This document shows positions 15,269 through 17,199 of a stretch of DNA of 17,199 nucleotides, piece after piece. The position numbers and the translations under genes are program-made. Source of the DNA: Xanthobacteraceae bacterium (lineage in GTDB: Bacteria > Pseudomonadota > Alphaproteobacteria > Rhizobiales > Xanthobacteraceae). Every line of letters begins with the position of its first letter. Within the stretch, counting starts at the first letter, position 1. The stretch covers positions 1 through 17,199 of the forward strand of contig JASHXX010000280.1 of NCBI GenBank assembly GCA_030043335.1, given 5' to 3'. A model generated the notes under the pieces. It saw only the letters and a program-made list of their open reading frames with translations, ran no database searches and had not been told where the DNA came from.

Positions 15269-16756
15269 ATGTTCGATTTCGAAGAAGCCCTCAAGCTCGT
15301 TTCGAGGCAGACCGTTCTCTGCGTCGGCGACGTCATGCTCGACGACTTCGTCTACGGCGAAGTCACGCGCATTTCGCCGGAGGCGCCGACGCCGGTTCTC
15401 GCGGTCCGGCACAACGCGATCGAGATCGGCGGCGCCGGCAATGTTGCCCGCAACATCGCCGCCCTCGGCGCACGCTGTATTTTCGTCGGCCTGATCGGCG
15501 ATGACGGCCCCGGCCTGGTCCTGACCGACGCGCTCGCCAAGCTCAAAGGCTCGATCATCCCGCATCTCGTCATCGACCCGGCGCGCCAAACCACGCGCAA
15601 GGTCCGCTTCGTCTCCGAGCACCATTCAACGCATTTGATGCGGGCCGATTGGGAAACGCCCGCTCCGGCGAGCGAAGCGAGCCAAAATTCGATCATTGCG
15701 CACGCCGAGGCGGCGCTGCCGGACGTCGGCGCGGTGGTCCTCTCCGACTATGCCAAGGGCACGCTCACCGAGCGCGTGATCCGCGCCATCATCGCGGCGG
15801 CGCGGCAGCTCGGCAAAGCGGTGATCGTCGATCCGAAAGGCCGTGACTACCGAGTCTATCGCGGCGCCACGCTGATCACGCCGAATAGCAAGGAGCTTGC
15901 CGCCGCCGTGCTCCGTCCGGTCGCGACCGAGGCCGAGATCGCAGAAGCCGCCGCCGAGCTCGCGCGCATGATCGGCAGCGAGGCGGTACTGGTGACCCGC
16001 AGCGAGGAAGGGATGACCCTTCACGTCGAGGGCGCGGCGCCGGTCCACATTTCCGCCTATCCGGTCAAGGTGCGCGACGTGTCGGGGGCCGGCGACACCG
16101 TCGCCGCGGTGATGGCGGTGCTGCTGGCGATGCGGGCGCCCTACGAGGCCGCAATGCGCGCCGCCAATGCCGCCGCCGCGGTCGTGGTCGGCAAGCGCGG
16201 CACCGCGACGGTGTCGCTGGGCGAATTGCGCCACCGTATCCTGCCCGCCGCCTCGCTGGCACCGGAAGAGAAAATCGTGTTCGACTGGTCGGTCCTCGAC
16301 GAACGGCTCGCCGACTGGCGCCGCCACGGGCTGCGGATCGGCTTCACCAATGGCTGCTTCGATATCCTGCATCGCGGCCATATCAGGCTGTTGGCCGAGG
16401 CGCGCGCGGCCTGCGACCGGCTCGTGCTCGGGCTCAACAGCGACGCCTCGGCGCGCCGCCTCAAGGGCAAGGGCCGGCCGCTTAATCCCGCCGAAGGCCG
16501 CGCCGAAGTGCTTGCCGCGCTCGAAGCGGTCGATATGGTCGTCGTGTTCGACGAGGATACGCCGCTCGAATTGATCGAGCGCGTGCGCCCGGCGGTGCTG
16601 GTCAAGGGCGCCGACTATCGGCGCGAGGAGGTGGTCGGCCGCGACTTCGTCGAGGCAGCCGGCGGCCACGTCATTCTCGTCGACCTGGTACCCGGTCACT
16701 CGACCACCGCAATCGTCGAGCGCGCGCAGCCAGCGAAGGCGTCGGTGCGGGATTGA
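15269..16756 (+). CDS. hldE: Bifunctional D-beta-D-heptose 7-phosphate kinase / D-beta-D-heptose 1-phosphate adenylyltransferase
   Basis: This 495-residue two-domain cytoplasmic enzyme is involved in ADP-heptose synthesis. The N-terminal ribokinase-like domain (about 1-325) has the early [19 protein letters not shown] (51-61), DPKGRDY (187-193) and the anion-hole/catalytic VSGAGDT with Asp275. The C-terminal cytidylyltransferase-like domain (about 350-490) has [13 protein letters not shown] (358-370, HxGH site 367-370), [23 protein letters not shown] and [13 protein letters not shown]. Both domains are complete and of ordinary length, so both activities are expected. The phosphatase GmhB and isomerase GmhA that complete the pathway are not in this window. 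The next gene begins 7 bp after the stop. Confidence 0.96.
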   Translation: MFDFEEALKLVSRQTVLCVGDVMLDDFVYGEVTRISPEAPTPVLAVRHNAIEIGGAGNVARNIAALGARCIFVGLIGDDGPGLVLTDALAKLKGSIIPHLVIDPARQTTRKVRFVSEHHSTHLMRADWETPAPASEASQNSIIAHAEAALPDVGAVVLSDYAKGTLTERVIRAIIAAARQLGKAVIVDPKGRDYRVYRGATLITPNSKELAAAVLRPVATEAEIAEAAAELARMIGSEAVLVTRSEEGMTLHVEGAAPVHISAYPVKVRDVSGAGDTVAAVMAVLLAMRAPYEAAMRAANAAAAVVVGKRGTATVSLGELRHRILPAASLAPEEKIVFDWSVLDERLADWRRHGLRIGFTNGCFDILHRGHIRLLAEARAACDRLVLGLNSDASARRLKGKGRPLNPAEGRAEVLAALEAVDMVVVFDEDTPLELIERVRPAVLVKGADYRREEVVGRDFVEAAGGHVILVDLVPGHSTTAIVERAQPAKASVRD

Positions 16757-16763
16757 GCCGCCG

Positions 16764-17199
16764 ATGCGCACCGTGTTTCCGTATCAGGTCGAAGATCGGC
16801 TCAAGGCTGAATTCTTCGGGCCCTCGCCCGCCGGCTACTTCGTGGGGGTCGGCGCCAACGCGCCGCAAACCGGGTCACAAACCTGGCAGTTCGAGCAGGC
16901 CGGCTGGACCGGAGTCCTCGTCGAACCGCAGCCCGACCTCGCCGAAGAACTGCGCCGGATGCGTCGCGCCCACGTTGTTGCGGCAGCCTGTTCGTCGCCG
17001 GCCAGAGCTGGCGGCATGGTGCGGCTCCATCTTCTGGGGCCGCATTCCTCGCTCAGGCCTGACCTGGTGGTAACCGGCGTCGCCGCGCAGGGAGCGATCG
17101 ACGTTCCGACACGCACGCTCGATCAAGTGCTCGAAGAGGTCCATGCGCCTGCGCCGATCGACTTCGTGTCGATCGACGTCGAGGGTCACGAGGTCGAGG
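16764..17199 (+). CDS. FkbM family methyltransferase, N-terminal part (3' end outside window)
   Basis: An open frame of 145 codons runs off the window end. It begins at ATG 16764, 7 bp after the hldE stop. The first SAM-binding strand and loop are visible as GYFVGVGANAP (about 24-34), followed by SQTWQFEQAGWTGVLVEPQPDL (in two pieces) and, near the end of the window, DFVSIDVEGHEVE. This last is the family's SxDVEGxE motif. FkbM proteins are O-methyltransferases, often acting on sugars or polyketides. The position after heptose genes suggests methylation of a surface glycan, but that is inference. The acidic residues usual in the first motif (E/D-V-G-A-N-D/I) are replaced here by Gly and Ala, so SAM binding may differ. 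Confidence 0.8.
   Translation, partial: MRTVFPYQVEDRLKAEFFGPSPAGYFVGVGANAPQTGSQTWQFEQAGWTGVLVEPQPDLAEELRRMRRAHVVAAACSSPARAGGMVRLHLLGPHSSLRPDLVVTGVAAQGAIDVPTRTLDQVLEEVHAPAPIDFVSIDVEGHEVE

Noticed and set aside
14225..16771. Two long antisense frames opposite hldD and hldE
   Set aside because: The plus strand encodes well-known enzymes with all catalytic motifs. The antisense products have low-complexity composition and no domain.

Overview
The window is high-GC DNA, densely packed with protein genes. It most resembles an alphaproteobacterium, and my guess is Hyphomicrobiales (Bradyrhizobium, Rhodoplanes or Pseudolabrys relatives). The basis is the strong G/C bias at third codon positions, the LivK/H/M/G/F-type importer with Tat-like signal peptides on its binding proteins, and a Gram-negative heptose/lipopolysaccharide (LPS) core locus. 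This placement comes from style and gene content, not from a marker gene. No tRNA, rRNA, CRISPR array, IS element or phage gene was seen, and no gene-free stretch exceeds 300 bases.

Left part (1-3541), catabolic and regulatory genes: the 3' end of a GH1 beta-glycosidase (+); a convergent NAD-dependent beta-hydroxyacid-dehydrogenase-like gene with a DUF1932-type C-terminus (-); a divergent amidase-signature hydrolase (+); and a MarR-family regulator (-) whose end overlaps the amidase end by 10 bp.

Middle part (3542-9551), a branched-chain-amino-acid-type (HAAT) ABC import operon (+): two tandem paralogous periplasmic binding-protein genes, two permeases and two ATPases. The last four genes overlap end to start. 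The second binding-protein gene carries a 1-nt deletion that splits it into two frames, while the first copy is intact. A sigma70-like promoter in the marR-operon intergenic region contains a perfect 7-7-7 palindrome spanning spacer and -10, and a second possible promoter faces marR across the same palindrome. This suggests that the MarR protein controls the importer and itself. The ligand is unknown. The adjacent amidase hints at an amide or acylated compound, but that is inference.

Right part (9569-17199), an LPS core divergon. Leftward run: waaF-like heptosyltransferase, galE, an MsbA-like lipid/LPS exporter, and a small unrecognised protein. Rightward run: hldD (ADP-heptose epimerase), hldE (heptose-7-P kinase/adenylyltransferase), and the start of an FkbM-type methyltransferase cut by the window end. 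Together these make ADP-L-glycero-D-manno-heptose (hldE, hldD), add heptose to the core (waaF), supply UDP-galactose (galE) and flip core-lipid A across the inner membrane (msbA-like).

Most of the window is ordinary. The points worth a second look are the frameshifted binding-protein duplicate, the promoter-embedded palindrome, the LivG-type ATPase with a non-canonical signature motif, the small protein after the exporter, and the unusual SAM motif of the FkbM protein. I found no clear evidence of an undescribed multi-gene system.
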